Positions 41,003 to 49,318 of a stretch of 64,000 bases of DNA are shown here, in pieces. The position numbers were made by a program, and so were the translations under genes. Origin of the DNA: PFJX01 sp964542455 (GTDB taxonomy: Bacteria; Pseudomonadota; Gammaproteobacteria; Burkholderiales; Thiobacillaceae); assembly GCA_964542455.1 (NCBI GenBank), contig CAZIUC010000019.1, forward strand, positions 9,342-73,341, read 5' to 3'. The notes beneath the pieces were generated by a model that saw nothing but the letters and a program-made list of their open reading frames with translations, made no database searches and was not told the origin of the DNA. Numbering within the stretch: the stretch's first letter is position 1; every line of letters starts with the position of its first letter.

Positions 41003-43696
41003 ATGACTCCCTCGCCAGCCCCTGAAATGCTATCCCGCACTGCCGCATACAGTCGTTGGCTGGCGGCTCGCCTTGATACTCGTCCCGAGTTGAACGCGTG
41101 GTTGCTGGAAACGCTTGCGGCACCGGTTACACGCCAGGAAATGAGTGATTTCCTGGCAACCGGCATTGCTTGTGAAGAAGATTTGAAACGCCAGTTGCGC
41201 CGCTTGCGCGAACGCGTATTTGCCCGTGTGATGGCGCGCGACCTGAACGGTCTGGCCGATTTACCCGAAGTTACCCGTACCCTGACCGATCTGGCGGAAG
41301 TCACCGTGCGGGCCGCCGTGGACTTTCATCACCACGACCTCGCCGGCATCCACGGCGAGCCGCTCGACAGCGCCGGGCGCGCGCAGCAGTTGATCGTGGT
41401 GGGCATGGGCAAGCTGGGCGGAGGCGAGCTGAATGCGTCTTCGGATATCGACCTGATTTTCGTGTTCCCGGAAGACGGCGAGAGCGCCGGGCCGCGCGCG
41501 CTTGGCAACTTCGAGTTCTTCACCCGCCTGGGCAAGCGCGTAATCAACGCGCTCGACGACAAGACCGGCGACGGCTATGTGTTCCGCGTCGACATGCGCC
41601 TGCGTCCCTATGGAGATGGTGGCCCGCTGGTCTCCAGCTTTGCCATGCTGGAGCAGTATTTCTACACCCAGGCGCGTGAATGGGAGCGCTACGCCTGGAT
41701 CAAGGGCCGCGCCCTGACCGGTGATCGCATCAGCGAACTGGAAAAGCTGCGCATCCCCTTCGTGTTCCGAAAATATCTGGATTTCGGCTCGTTCGGCTCC
41801 ATGCGCGAGCTGCATAGCCAGATTCGCCGCGAAGTCGCGCGCAAGGATATGGCCGACAACATCAAGCTCGGGCCCGGCGGTATCCGTGAAATCGAATTCA
41901 TCGCGCAGGTATTCCAGCTCATCCGCGGCGGCAAGCAGGCCTCGCTGCGCATGCGCCCCACCCGCACCCTGCTGAATCAGCTGGCTGCTTATGGGCTGCT
42001 TCCGGAAACCCAGGCGCGGGAACTGGAAGACGCCTATGTCTTTCTGCGCAATCTGGAGCACCGCCTGCAATACCTGGACGATGCTCAGACCCAGACCCTG
42101 CCGAGCGGCATCGAAGACCGCCGCCGCGTCGCCGCGGCCATGGGTTATGCCGATTGGGAAGGCTTCGCGGCGCACATCAACAGCATGCGCCGGAAAGTGG
42201 CCGGTCAGTTCGAGCAGGTCTTCGGCGCGCCGCAGGAAGACCAGTCCAGCCATGCGCTGGCCGGTCTTTGCGAGCTACCCGAGGAAGAAGCGCTGGAGCG
42301 CCTCGTCGTCGCCGGTTTTCGCGAGCGCGGCGCCCTGGATCGCCTGTGCGCTTTCAAGCGCGGCAGCCGCTACGCCAGCCTGCCGGCACAGAACAAGACC
42401 GCGCTCGATGGTCTGCTGCCGCCACTGGTGGAAGTCGCCGCGCGCTTTCCCAACGCGATGGATACCCTCGCGCGCATCCTCGATCTGCTCGAAGCCATCT
42501 GCCGCCGCGCGCCCTATCTGGCGCTGCTCAAGGAATACCCACAAACCCTGATGCAGCTTGCGCGCATCCTCAGTTCCAGCCCCTGGGCCGCGAGCTATCT
42601 GGCGCGGCAACCGCAACTGCTCGACGAACTGCTCGACAACCGCGCCTTGATGGCCGCGCCCGACTGGCGGGCCGCGCGCGAGCAACTGCGATTGCAACTG
42701 GAGAGTTACGCGGGTGATGTGGAACAGCAGATGGATACGCTGCGCCATTTCAAGCAAAGTGAAACCTTCCGCCTGCTGGCACAGGACCTGGCCGGCCTGT
42801 GGACCGTGGAAAAGCTCTCCGACCATCTCTCCGACCTCGCCGACCTGCTGGTTGACGCCACCCTCAAGCTGGTCTGGGCCGACCTCGCCGGACGCCACCG
42901 GGAGCGGCCCGCCTTCGCCGTCATCGCCTATGGCAAGCTGGGCGGCAAGGAACCCGGCTACGCTTCCGACCTGGATATCGTTTTCCTCTATGACGATCCT
43001 CATCCGGACGCGCAGGAGATCTATGCTCGCCTGGGCAAACGCCTCAACACCTGGATGTCCACCCTCACGCCGGCCGGCATCCTCTATGAAACCGACCTCA
43101 GATTGCGCCCCGACGGCGCCTCCGGCCTGCTGGTGAGTAGCCTGGAAGCGTTCGCGGACTACCAACAGAACAAGGCCTGGACCTGGGAGCATCAGGCGCT
43201 GACCCGCGCCCGCTATTGCTGTGGCGACCGTGACGTGGGCGCGCGCTTCGAGGACATCCGGGAAAACGTCCTGGCCAGCGCGCGCGACATGGAAAAACTG
43301 CGCGCCGACGTGCTGGAAATGCGTCAGAAAATGCTCGATGGCCACCCCAACGCCAGCGAGCTGTTCGACCTCAAGCACGATCGGGGCGGCCTGGTCGACG
43401 TGGAATTCGCCGTGCAATACCTGGTGCTCGCCTACGCCAACCGACACCCGGAGTTGCTCGCCAATGTTGGCAACATCGCCCTGCTGAAGCGTGCCGGCGC
43501 GCTGGGGCTGATCCCGGATGAGCTCGCCCGGGCGGCCGGTGACGCCTACCGTGAGCTACGCCGCCGGCAACACGCCGTCAAACTGCAAGGTGCCGACCAT
43601 GCCCGCGCCGAACACGGCGGTCTCGCCCAGGAAATCAGGTCGGTGAAAGCGCTCTGGAGCGCGGTATTCGGGGAGGCGGCCGAATTGGAGACTTGA
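41003..43696 (+). CDS. glnE: Glutamine synthetase adenylyltransferase/deadenylase
   Basis: The start at MTPSPAPEMLSRTAAYSR (41003) gives 897 residues. Two nucleotidyltransferase domains are present: the N-terminal deadenylase has GMGKLGGGELN and SDIDL (134-151), and the C-terminal adenylylase has AYGKLGGKEPGYASDLDIVF (about 641-660). A central helical region (LGPGGIREIEFIAQVFQLI) links to the regulator PII. It adjusts glutamine synthetase to nitrogen status. It converges with an MlaF-like ATPase gene, seven bases between the stops. Confidence 0.97.
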   Translation: MTPSPAPEMLSRTAAYSRWLAARLDTRPELNAWLLETLAAPVTRQEMSDFLATGIACEEDLKRQLRRLRERVFARVMARDLNGLADLPEVTRTLTDLAEVTVRAAVDFHHHDLAGIHGEPLDSAGRAQQLIVVGMGKLGGGELNASSDIDLIFVFPEDGESAGPRALGNFEFFTRLGKRVINALDDKTGDGYVFRVDMRLRPYGDGGPLVSSFAMLEQYFYTQAREWERYAWIKGRALTGDRISELEKLRIPFVFRKYLDFGSFGSMRELHSQIRREVARKDMADNIKLGPGGIREIEFIAQVFQLIRGGKQASLRMRPTRTLLNQLAAYGLLPETQARELEDAYVFLRNLEHRLQYLDDAQTQTLPSGIEDRRRVAAAMGYADWEGFAAHINSMRRKVAGQFEQVFGAPQEDQSSHALAGLCELPEEEALERLVVAGFRERGALDRLCAFKRGSRYASLPAQNKTALDGLLPPLVEVAARFPNAMDTLARILDLLEAICRRAPYLALLKEYPQTLMQLARILSSSPWAASYLARQPQLLDELLDNRALMAAPDWRAAREQLRLQLESYAGDVEQQMDTLRHFKQSETFRLLAQDLAGLWTVEKLSDHLSDLADLLVDATLKLVWADLAGRHRERPAFAVIAYGKLGGKEPGYASDLDIVFLYDDPHPDAQEIYARLGKRLNTWMSTLTPAGILYETDLRLRPDGASGLLVSSLEAFADYQQNKAWTWEHQALTRARYCCGDRDVGARFEDIRENVLASARDMEKLRADVLEMRQKMLDGHPNASELFDLKHDRGGLVDVEFAVQYLVLAYANRHPELLANVGNIALLKRAGALGLIPDELARAAGDAYRELRRRQHAVKLQGADHARAEHGGLAQEIRSVKALWSAVFGEAAELET

Positions 43697-43703
43697 GGAA
43701 AAC

Positions 43704-44522
43704 TCAGGCCCGCTTGAGCCCCAGGTCGCTACCCAATGGTTTTGCCGGGTAGTGGAAATGCACCGGGCCATCCGCTTCGGCGTGGATGAACTGGCGCACG
43801 AAGGGGTCGTCCGATTCGAGTATTTCGGCGGTCGGGCCTTCGGCGACGATCACGCCCTCGGACAGGAAATAGACGTAATCGACCACCTTGAGCGACTCGG
43901 AAACATCGTAGGTGACCACGATGGAAGAGACGCCGAGGGCGTCGTTGAGGCGGCGCAGCAGGTTGGCGATGACGTTGAGCGAAATCGGGTCGAGGCCGGC
44001 GAAGGGCTCGTCGTACATGATCAGCATGGGATCGAGAGCGATGGCGCGCGCCAGGGCGACGCGCCGCTCCATGCCGCCGGAGAGTTCGCGCGGCATCATG
44101 CCGTGGGCGCCACGCAGGCCGACCGCGTGCAGTTTCATCAACACCAGGTCGCGGATCATGCGTTCCGACAGGTCGGTGTGCTCGCGCATGGGGAAGGCGA
44201 TGTTCTCGTAGACGGAAAGGTCGCTGAACAGGCCGCTGACCTGGAACATCATCCCCATCTTGCGACGCAAGCGGTAAAGGCCGTCGTTGTCGAGAGCGTG
44301 CACGTCCTCGCCATCGACCAGCACCTGGCCGCGCTCGGGCTTCAACTGGCCGTTGATCAGGCGCAGCAGGGTGGTCTTGCCGCAGCCGCCGGTGCCGAGC
44401 ACGGCGACGGTCTTGCCGCGCGGAATGGTGAGATTGATCCCGTTGAGGATCTTGCGGTTCTCGTAGGAGAAATGCAGGTCGCGGATTTCGACGACATTTT
44501 CGTTGGACAACTTCGACTCCAT
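43704..44522 (-). CDS. Orphan MlaF-like ABC ATPase with altered H-loop
   Basis: The start at MESKLSNENVVEIRDLHF (44522) gives 272 residues. Walker A is GTGGCGKTT (43-51), the signature LSGGM (147-151) and Walker B LIMYDEP (167-173). The H-loop reads VVTYDVSES, so the switch histidine is replaced by Tyr205. Permease and MCE genes that normally follow mlaF are absent, because glnE occupies that position on the other strand. It may serve a remote transporter or be losing function. Some ATP hydrolysis could remain. Confidence 0.88.
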   Translation of the reverse strand: MESKLSNENVVEIRDLHFSYENRKILNGINLTIPRGKTVAVLGTGGCGKTTLLRLINGQLKPERGQVLVDGEDVHALDNDGLYRLRRKMGMMFQVSGLFSDLSVYENIAFPMREHTDLSERMIRDLVLMKLHAVGLRGAHGMMPRELSGGMERRVALARAIALDPMLIMYDEPFAGLDPISLNVIANLLRRLNDALGVSSIVVTYDVSESLKVVDYVYFLSEGVIVAEGPTAEILESDDPFVRQFIHAEADGPVHFHYPAKPLGSDLGLKRA

Positions 44523-44579
44523 TCGGTGCGGGGCGGCGGGGTGAAGGTATGCGCGGGCGCCCACCGGGTCAAGCGGGCA

Positions 44580-45422
44580 TCAAGTGGTTTTGGTCACCAG
44601 CACCGGGCATTTCGCCTGTATCACCACCTGTTGCGAGACGCTGCCCATGAGTAGGCGATCCAGACCGGTGCGGCCGTGGCTGCCGACGATGATGAGATCG
44701 CAGTCGTTCTCCGCGGCGGCCGCGACGATGGCCTGGGCGGGGTTGCCTTCCTTGACCACGCTGTCGGCGGCGACACCCTCCTGGCGCAGCAGGTCGCGCA
44801 CGCGGTCGGCTATGGCCCGCACCATCTCGCATTTGAGGTCATCGTTGGCGCATACGGAAAGCACCGTGACCGGCAGGCCGCAGCGTTTGGCCAGATTGGC
44901 GGCCGCCACGGCGGCGGCATCGGCGAAGCGCGAACCATCCACGGCGAGCAGGATGCCCTTGTCCCACATGGCGGATTCCTTGGGTACCACCAGCACGCCG
45001 CAATGCACATGCCCCACCACACGAGCGGCGGCTTCGCCCAGCATCAGGCGCTCCAGCCAATGCACGCCACGGCGGCCCATGATGACGACATCGGCCTGGC
45101 TTTCTTCCGCCTGGGCGGCGATTTCATGCACCGGCTCCTCGCCATAGCGCAGCACCGGCGCGCAGTTCACACACGCGGTGCCGGCCTGCCGCTCGACTTC
45201 CTTGAGGATCGCGTGGCCGGCGTCTTCCGCCTGGCGCACACCTTCCGGGTTGAACATGGCGTAGTCAGGCAGGGTGCGCGCCATATGCATCACGGTGAGC
45301 TTGGCGCCGCAGCGGTCGGCCATGTGCAGCGCCACGCGCACCGCGCCGGCGCTGACCTCGTCGCCATCGGTAGCCAGCAACAGGTTGTCGAAACGAGCCA
45401 GGGGGGAAAGCTGTGCGGTCAT
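44580..45422 (-). CDS. Universal stress protein with two USP domains
   Basis: The 280-residue protein has two tandem UspA domains (about 8-145 and 155-280). The second has the ATP-binding pattern GSHGRTGLDRLLMGSVSQQVV; the first has MGRRGVHWLERLMLGEAAARVV, a variant of the same motif. Tandem USPs can act as intramolecular dimers. It lies 57 bases upstream of the orphan ATPase gene on the same strand. The trigger is unknown. Confidence 0.94.
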   Translation of the reverse strand: MTAQLSPLARFDNLLLATDGDEVSAGAVRVALHMADRCGAKLTVMHMARTLPDYAMFNPEGVRQAEDAGHAILKEVERQAGTACVNCAPVLRYGEEPVHEIAAQAEESQADVVIMGRRGVHWLERLMLGEAAARVVGHVHCGVLVVPKESAMWDKGILLAVDGSRFADAAAVAAANLAKRCGLPVTVLSVCANDDLKCEMVRAIADRVRDLLRQEGVAADSVVKEGNPAQAIVAAAAENDCDLIIVGSHGRTGLDRLLMGSVSQQVVIQAKCPVLVTKTT

Positions 45423-45776
45423 TTGTTCCTCCTCGGAGTGAACTCTCAGCAGACAGCATAGTGAACCTGGAAACGGCGGTTGACTGCTCTTGTCATTGGA
45501 ATTCTTGATGAATAGCGCCCCTCGTGCCTTCGATTATCCCCCTTTCCTTCTGTTAGCCCGCTACGCACCCGCTGGTGCGTTCAACGACCGTTTCCAGGTG
45601 AATTCCCCGGCTTTCGCCGGGCGCCTGCGCGCGCAGGCGCATCGAGCCATGTGGGGCTGGCCGGTAACCCACCGTTACAACTGAAAACAGAAGCGAAACG
45701 TCTGACTTACAGGCACTCCCTAGAGTGGAGCCACCGACACAAGACGTGCCGGCCTTTCATTCGACAGGAGCTACTC
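45423..45776. other. Gene-free stretch upstream of the periplasmic protein
   Basis: No supported gene. An 18-base inverted repeat with two mismatches (45466-45483, CCTGGAAACGGCGGTTGA; inverse at 45581-45598) spans about 130 bases and could be the remains of a small element or a transcription-factor site. A TTGACT at 45480 has no good -10 partner. The only open frame lacks a ribosome-binding site. Confidence 0.4.
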
Positions 45777-46223
45777 ATGAAAACCGCCAACCTCGTAAAA
45801 AAACTCGGCCTCATCACGCTCACCGGCCTCGCTCTGGCGGCTGGTTCCGCCCAGGCGGGCGGCTGGGGTGGTTATAACCCCTACCTTCCGGATGTCGCGC
45901 AGGGCGCGCCGCAGCATGGCGATCAGCGCGATTTCGGCGCTCGCTTCGAGCGCGACTTCTCACCGCGCCAGGATAACTACGTCAACATCGATATGCGCCA
46001 GCAACAACAGATGCGGCGCATCCGCGACGGTATGGCAACGGGCCAGATCAGCCGTCACGAAGCGCGCGACCTGATGCGGGAACAAATGGAAATCGAGAGA
46101 ACGCAGCGCTACTACCTGGCCGACGGGCGCCTGAGCCGTGACGAATGGATCAGTCTGGACCGCATGCTGGACCAGGCCTCCGCCAACATTCGTGAAGAAA
46201 AGCACGACAGAAACTGGCGTTGA
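45777..46223 (+). CDS. Periplasmic protein of unknown function
   Basis: The start at MKTANLVKKLGLITLTGLA (45777), after AGGAG, gives 148 residues. The signal peptide ends AGSAQA-GG. The mature part begins Gly/Pro-rich, then forms charged helices (RQQQQMRRIRDGMATGQISRHEARDLMREQ and LADGRLSRDEWISLDRMLDQAS). The spacing of the latter segments recalls paired EF-hand-like or metal-sensor helices, but canonical DxDxDG loops are missing. The function is not recognised. Confidence 0.78.
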   Translation: MKTANLVKKLGLITLTGLALAAGSAQAGGWGGYNPYLPDVAQGAPQHGDQRDFGARFERDFSPRQDNYVNIDMRQQQQMRRIRDGMATGQISRHEARDLMREQMEIERTQRYYLADGRLSRDEWISLDRMLDQASANIREEKHDRNWR

Positions 46224-46293
46224 TGCCTGGCGCGATCAAGGCAGGCGCCCGCCCGGACACGCCAGCGAGAGCGGTCAACTACCGCTTCTAAGC

Positions 46294-46482
46294 TCAGTCT
46301 TCCTCATCCAGCAACTTCCCGGCGATGGCCCAGTTTTCGTCGGGCAGTTCTTCAAAGGCGATATAGGTGTAGCGCCGGGGTTTGAGGGCGTGGCGTTCCA
46401 GGGTGTCGGTGATTTCCTCGGCGATCTTTTGCTTCTGTTCGCGGCTGAGGCTGCCGGCGAGTTTGATGCTAACTACGGGCAT
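46294..46482 (-). CDS. 4-oxalocrotonate tautomerase-like protein
   Basis: The 62-residue protein has the tautomerase superfamily form: Pro after the initiator Met (MPVVSIKLAGSLSREQKQKIAEEITDTL), a single beta-alpha-beta unit, and a length typical of 4-OT subunits. Pro2 would be the catalytic base after Met removal. The substrate is unknown. Its start overlaps the end of the uracil-DNA glycosylase gene by 10 bases, so the two are co-transcribed. Confidence 0.87.
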   Translation of the reverse strand: MPVVSIKLAGSLSREQKQKIAEEITDTLERHALKPRRYTYIAFEELPDENWAIAGKLLDEED

Positions 46483-47102
46483 GGCGAATTCTCCTGAATG
46501 CGTTGGAATACCGCGCGGAACATCTCCGGGGTGAGGCGTCTGGTTTGTGTGTTGTAACGGGAGCAGTGGTAGCTGTCGTGGAGGCGTCGGCCATCCGGCA
46601 GAACATGCGCGGCGTCGTGCCCGAACGCATACGCGCTCTGCTTCAGGCCCAGCGCCATCAATACGGCTTTATGGGCGACCAGCCCCAGGGCAAGGATGGC
46701 CGTGGCGTCAGGCAGGGCGGCCAGTTCATCCTTCAGATAAGCATTGCAGCGCTTGATCTCGCCGGTTTCCGGCTTGTTTTCCGGGGGCACGCATTTGACC
46801 ACATTACTGATGCGGCAGCCGCTCAGGATCAACCCATCGTCGGCGGCGATGGAAACCGGGCGGCTGGCATAGCCGAAGGCGTGCAGCGTTTCGTAGAGCA
46901 GCACGCCGGCATGGTCGCCGGTGAACGGCCGTCCGGTGCGGTTGGCGCCATGCAGTCCGGGCGCCAGGCCGACGATGAGTAAACGTGGGTGTTCATCGCC
47001 GAAGGCCGGTACCGGGCGGCAGAAGTAGCCGGGATGGCGCGCGCGCGATTCAGCCAGGAAACTGGTCAGGCGGGGGCAGGCGTTACAGGAAGCGAGGGTC
47101 AT
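46473..47102 (-). CDS. Family 5 uracil-DNA glycosylase (UdgB-like)
   Basis: The start at MTLASCNACPRLTSFL (47102) gives 209 residues. A longer frame would begin inside the REP-like repeat. Cysteines in CNACPRL, SGCRISNVVKCVPPENKP and elsewhere are placed for a [4Fe-4S] cluster. GLAPGLHGANRTGRPFTGD is the family 5 active-site motif 1, and HDSYHCSRYN replaces the usual HPSP-type loop. It removes uracil and deaminated bases from DNA. Confidence 0.92.
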   Translation of the reverse strand: MTLASCNACPRLTSFLAESRARHPGYFCRPVPAFGDEHPRLLIVGLAPGLHGANRTGRPFTGDHAGVLLYETLHAFGYASRPVSIAADDGLILSGCRISNVVKCVPPENKPETGEIKRCNAYLKDELAALPDATAILALGLVAHKAVLMALGLKQSAYAFGHDAAHVLPDGRRLHDSYHCSRYNTQTRRLTPEMFRAVFQRIQENSPCP

Positions 47103-47104
47103 TG

Positions 47105-47167
47105 GTGGCGCCGGCATTCCTGCCGGCATTTTTTTGCCGGAACAGCCGGCAGGGATGCCGGCGCTAC
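47105..47167. repeat. Palindromic REP-like repeat
   Basis: The left arm, 47105-47127 (GTGGCGCCGGCATTCCTGCC and onward), and the right arm, 47145-47167, are inverse with two differences, around an AT-rich loop containing seven Ts. It lies between DUF2863 and the UDG gene on the same strand, three bases from each. Confidence 0.88.
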
Positions 47168-47170
47168 AAC

Positions 47171-48331
47171 TCAATGCAGATGCGCGGGGGTGCCCTGCAT
47201 TTCTTCCGGCAGTTCGGCGTGGACGTTTTCGCCTTCCGGATTGGGAAACAGGGGGGCGCCGCAGTCATCGCAATACTCAAGGGGCATACGGGTGTCCAGC
47301 ATGCGGACTTCGCCGAGGCCGGTTTCCTTGAGCAGGGCTTCGATGCCGCCGGCCAGGTCGGCGGTTTCGTCCTCGCCACCGAGCAGCGGCCAGGTGACGC
47401 CGTGTACCACGTCGTCCGAGTCGATACCGGTGAAGCCGATGCGCCATTCCTCCAGATAGCGGTCGTAGTAGGGAGCGGAGACGGCACGCAGTCGACTGGC
47501 GGGAACATTGAACAGCGATTTCAGGTATTCCACCGCCGCGCGCAGGGCGAACGGGCGTGTTTCGCGGTCGGCGCGGCGCCAGGCGGAGAAATAGGCGTCG
47601 GGCAACAACAGTTCGTAAGCGCAGCCGGTCAGCAGTGGTTGCAGATTGGCCCCGGCCTGTTGCCGCCAGGCTTCCAGCGCGCTGTCGCGGTTGCCATCCG
47701 GTTCATTCCAGCGGAACAACGGCCGGCCAGCGGGGATTTCCACCACGGCGAGGAGGTAGCGCACATCGGAGACGAAGGTCTGCGATTCCGGCAGGCTGTC
47801 GCTCTCCACAACGAGGTCGCGGCCCGCGGCGGCGCTTGCGAAGAGTGCATCGGAAAAGGCGCGGGTGTCGCAATAACCCTGCGGCAATTGATCCGGGCTG
47901 AACAGGAAATTGGCGAGATGCACTTTCGTGTCGGCGGCCAGCACATGTCCGGCAAGCTGCGCGCGCAGGCCGTCCAGTGTGGCTTGCGGCAGCGCGCGTG
48001 TGGGGATGGTGTAGCGCGACCAGGCCAGTACCGGCATGGCCAGGATCAGGCGCCAGGTGTCACCCTCCCGGCTGATTTCACAGGAGGCTTCAATCAGGTC
48101 GGCGAGATCGTCATAGGCGCGCGGATTGGTGTCGTGGAGGCGGTCGAGTGCCTGGTTGAGGGCATCCTCATCGTCGCCACGCAACAGTTTCTCGATCAAT
48201 GCGCTCATCTCCGATTCCAGCCAGGTGTCTTCCAGGCGGCTGCCTGAATCGGCCAACGCCAGGGCCAGCCAGGCCAGATGTTCGGCGTCGCGGGAGAGGC
48301 GGGGGCGGGCGTAGCGGCGGCGGCGTTTCAT
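47171..48331 (-). CDS. DUF2863 family protein
   Basis: The 386-residue protein begins MKRRRRYARPRLSRDAEHLAWLALALADSGSRLED and has the DUF2863 pattern, including SEMSALIEKLLRGDDEDALNQALD and a C-terminal cysteine pair (YCDDCGAPLFPNPEGE) near residue 360. The family is found mainly in betaproteobacteria and has no assigned function. No signal peptide or membrane helix is present. The paired cysteines might bind metal. Confidence 0.9.
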   Translation of the reverse strand: MKRRRRYARPRLSRDAEHLAWLALALADSGSRLEDTWLESEMSALIEKLLRGDDEDALNQALDRLHDTNPRAYDDLADLIEASCEISREGDTWRLILAMPVLAWSRYTIPTRALPQATLDGLRAQLAGHVLAADTKVHLANFLFSPDQLPQGYCDTRAFSDALFASAAAGRDLVVESDSLPESQTFVSDVRYLLAVVEIPAGRPLFRWNEPDGNRDSALEAWRQQAGANLQPLLTGCAYELLLPDAYFSAWRRADRETRPFALRAAVEYLKSLFNVPASRLRAVSAPYYDRYLEEWRIGFTGIDSDDVVHGVTWPLLGGEDETADLAGGIEALLKETGLGEVRMLDTRMPLEYCDDCGAPLFPNPEGENVHAELPEEMQGTPAHLH

Positions 48332-48409
48332 GTCAGTACCGCCCGGCCGTCCGAAGGGGCTGACACGCCCCCTCGGGAGGCAGCGAATGAAGGGAGCGTG
48401 GGGGCTGTT
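48332..48409. repeat. Second copy of the CCGTCCGAAGG/CCCCTCGGG repeat
   Basis: On the plus strand it reads CCCGGCCGTCCGAAGGGGCT, then CGCCCCCTCGGGAGGCAGCG and GGGAGCGTGGGGG. The block order matches the copy at 32278-32347 read on the minus strand. It fills the gap between the DUF2863 and CDF genes. Confidence 0.7.
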
Positions 48410-49318
48410 TCATATGTATTCCTCGGGAGGTTTGTTTTTCAGTTCCGCCTGCAGGGTGACATGGCGGATGCCGTGGCGCTGGTCGAGGCAGGCACGGCTG
48501 GCCAGGAGGATGCGGTTCCAGTCCTCGAAGCTGTCCAGTTCCAGATGCGCGGTGAGGCCGATCTGGCCCGACGACAGGGTCCAGATATGCAGATCATGCA
48601 CGCGCCGCACGCCGGGAATGGCGGCCATGTCGTGAGCGACATTGTCCAGGCTGACGTGTGCCGGCACGCCCTCCATCAGAACATGCAGGCTTTCCCGCAG
48701 CAGATTCCAGGCGGAGAACAGGATCAGCGCCGAGACCACCAGGGAAAGGATGGGGTCGATGGGGGTGTAGCCGGTGAACCAGATCACCGCGCCCGCGACC
48801 AAGGCGGCCACCGAGCCGAGCAGATCGCCCATTACATGCATCAGGGCGGCGCGCGTGTTGAGGCTGTCGCCGCCGTGATGCAGCAGCCAGGCCACGGCCA
48901 GGTTGACCAGCAGGCCGATAAAGGCCACCAGCATGACCGCGCCACCCATCACCGGTTGTGGGTGGCTAAGGCGGTCGATGGCTTCGACAGCGATGAATAC
49001 GATCAAGGCCAGCATGGCCAGGCTGTTGGCCAGGGCGGCGAGGATTTCCAGGCGCACCAGGCCGTAGGTGTGGTGTTTCGAGGGTGGCCGCCGCGCCAGC
49101 ACGGCGGCCAGCGCGGCCAGTCCGAGGGCGGTGGAATCGGTGACCATATGGCCGGCGTCCGACAACAAGGCCAGAGAGCCCGACCAGTAGCCGGCGATGA
49201 CTTCCACAACGGCGAAACCGAGGGTGAAGAACAGGGCCTTGAACAGGGCCTGGCCACCCTGGTCATGGCCGACGTGATGTTCCACATGCGTGGTGTCGCG
49301 ATCGACGGAAAGTGCCAT
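48410..49318 (-). CDS. Cation diffusion facilitator (CzcD-like) transporter
   Basis: The ATG at 49318 (MALSVDRDTTHVEHHVGH) overlaps the TGA of nagZ by one base; a TTG nine bases upstream is less likely. The 302-residue protein has a His-rich N-terminus, six helices with LALLSDAGHMVTDS in TM2 and RAALMHVMGDLLGS in TM5 (metal-site His/Asp), and a C-terminal cytoplasmic domain (VRRVHDLHIWTLSSGQ). It exports Zn, Co or Cd by proton exchange. Confidence 0.94.
   Translation of the reverse strand: MALSVDRDTTHVEHHVGHDQGGQALFKALFFTLGFAVVEVIAGYWSGSLALLSDAGHMVTDSTALGLAALAAVLARRPPSKHHTYGLVRLEILAALANSLAMLALIVFIAVEAIDRLSHPQPVMGGAVMLVAFIGLLVNLAVAWLLHHGGDSLNTRAALMHVMGDLLGSVAALVAGAVIWFTGYTPIDPILSLVVSALILFSAWNLLRESLHVLMEGVPAHVSLDNVAHDMAAIPGVRRVHDLHIWTLSSGQIGLTAHLELDSFEDWNRILLASRACLDQRHGIRHVTLQAELKNKPPEEYI

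Noticed and set aside
39079..41025. Open frame of about 650 codons on the plus strand opposite acs
   Set aside because: acs is certain, and the opposite frame has no ribosome-binding site or domain and overlaps the divergent promoter region of glnE.
40885..41304. N-terminal extension of acetyl-CoA synthetase by about 140 residues
   Set aside because: It overlaps the coding start of glnE and the GGAGA site supports the start at 40884.
45490..45684. 64-codon frame upstream of the periplasmic protein gene
   Set aside because: It starts at TTG without a ribosome-binding site, has no recognisable pattern and contains part of an inverted repeat.
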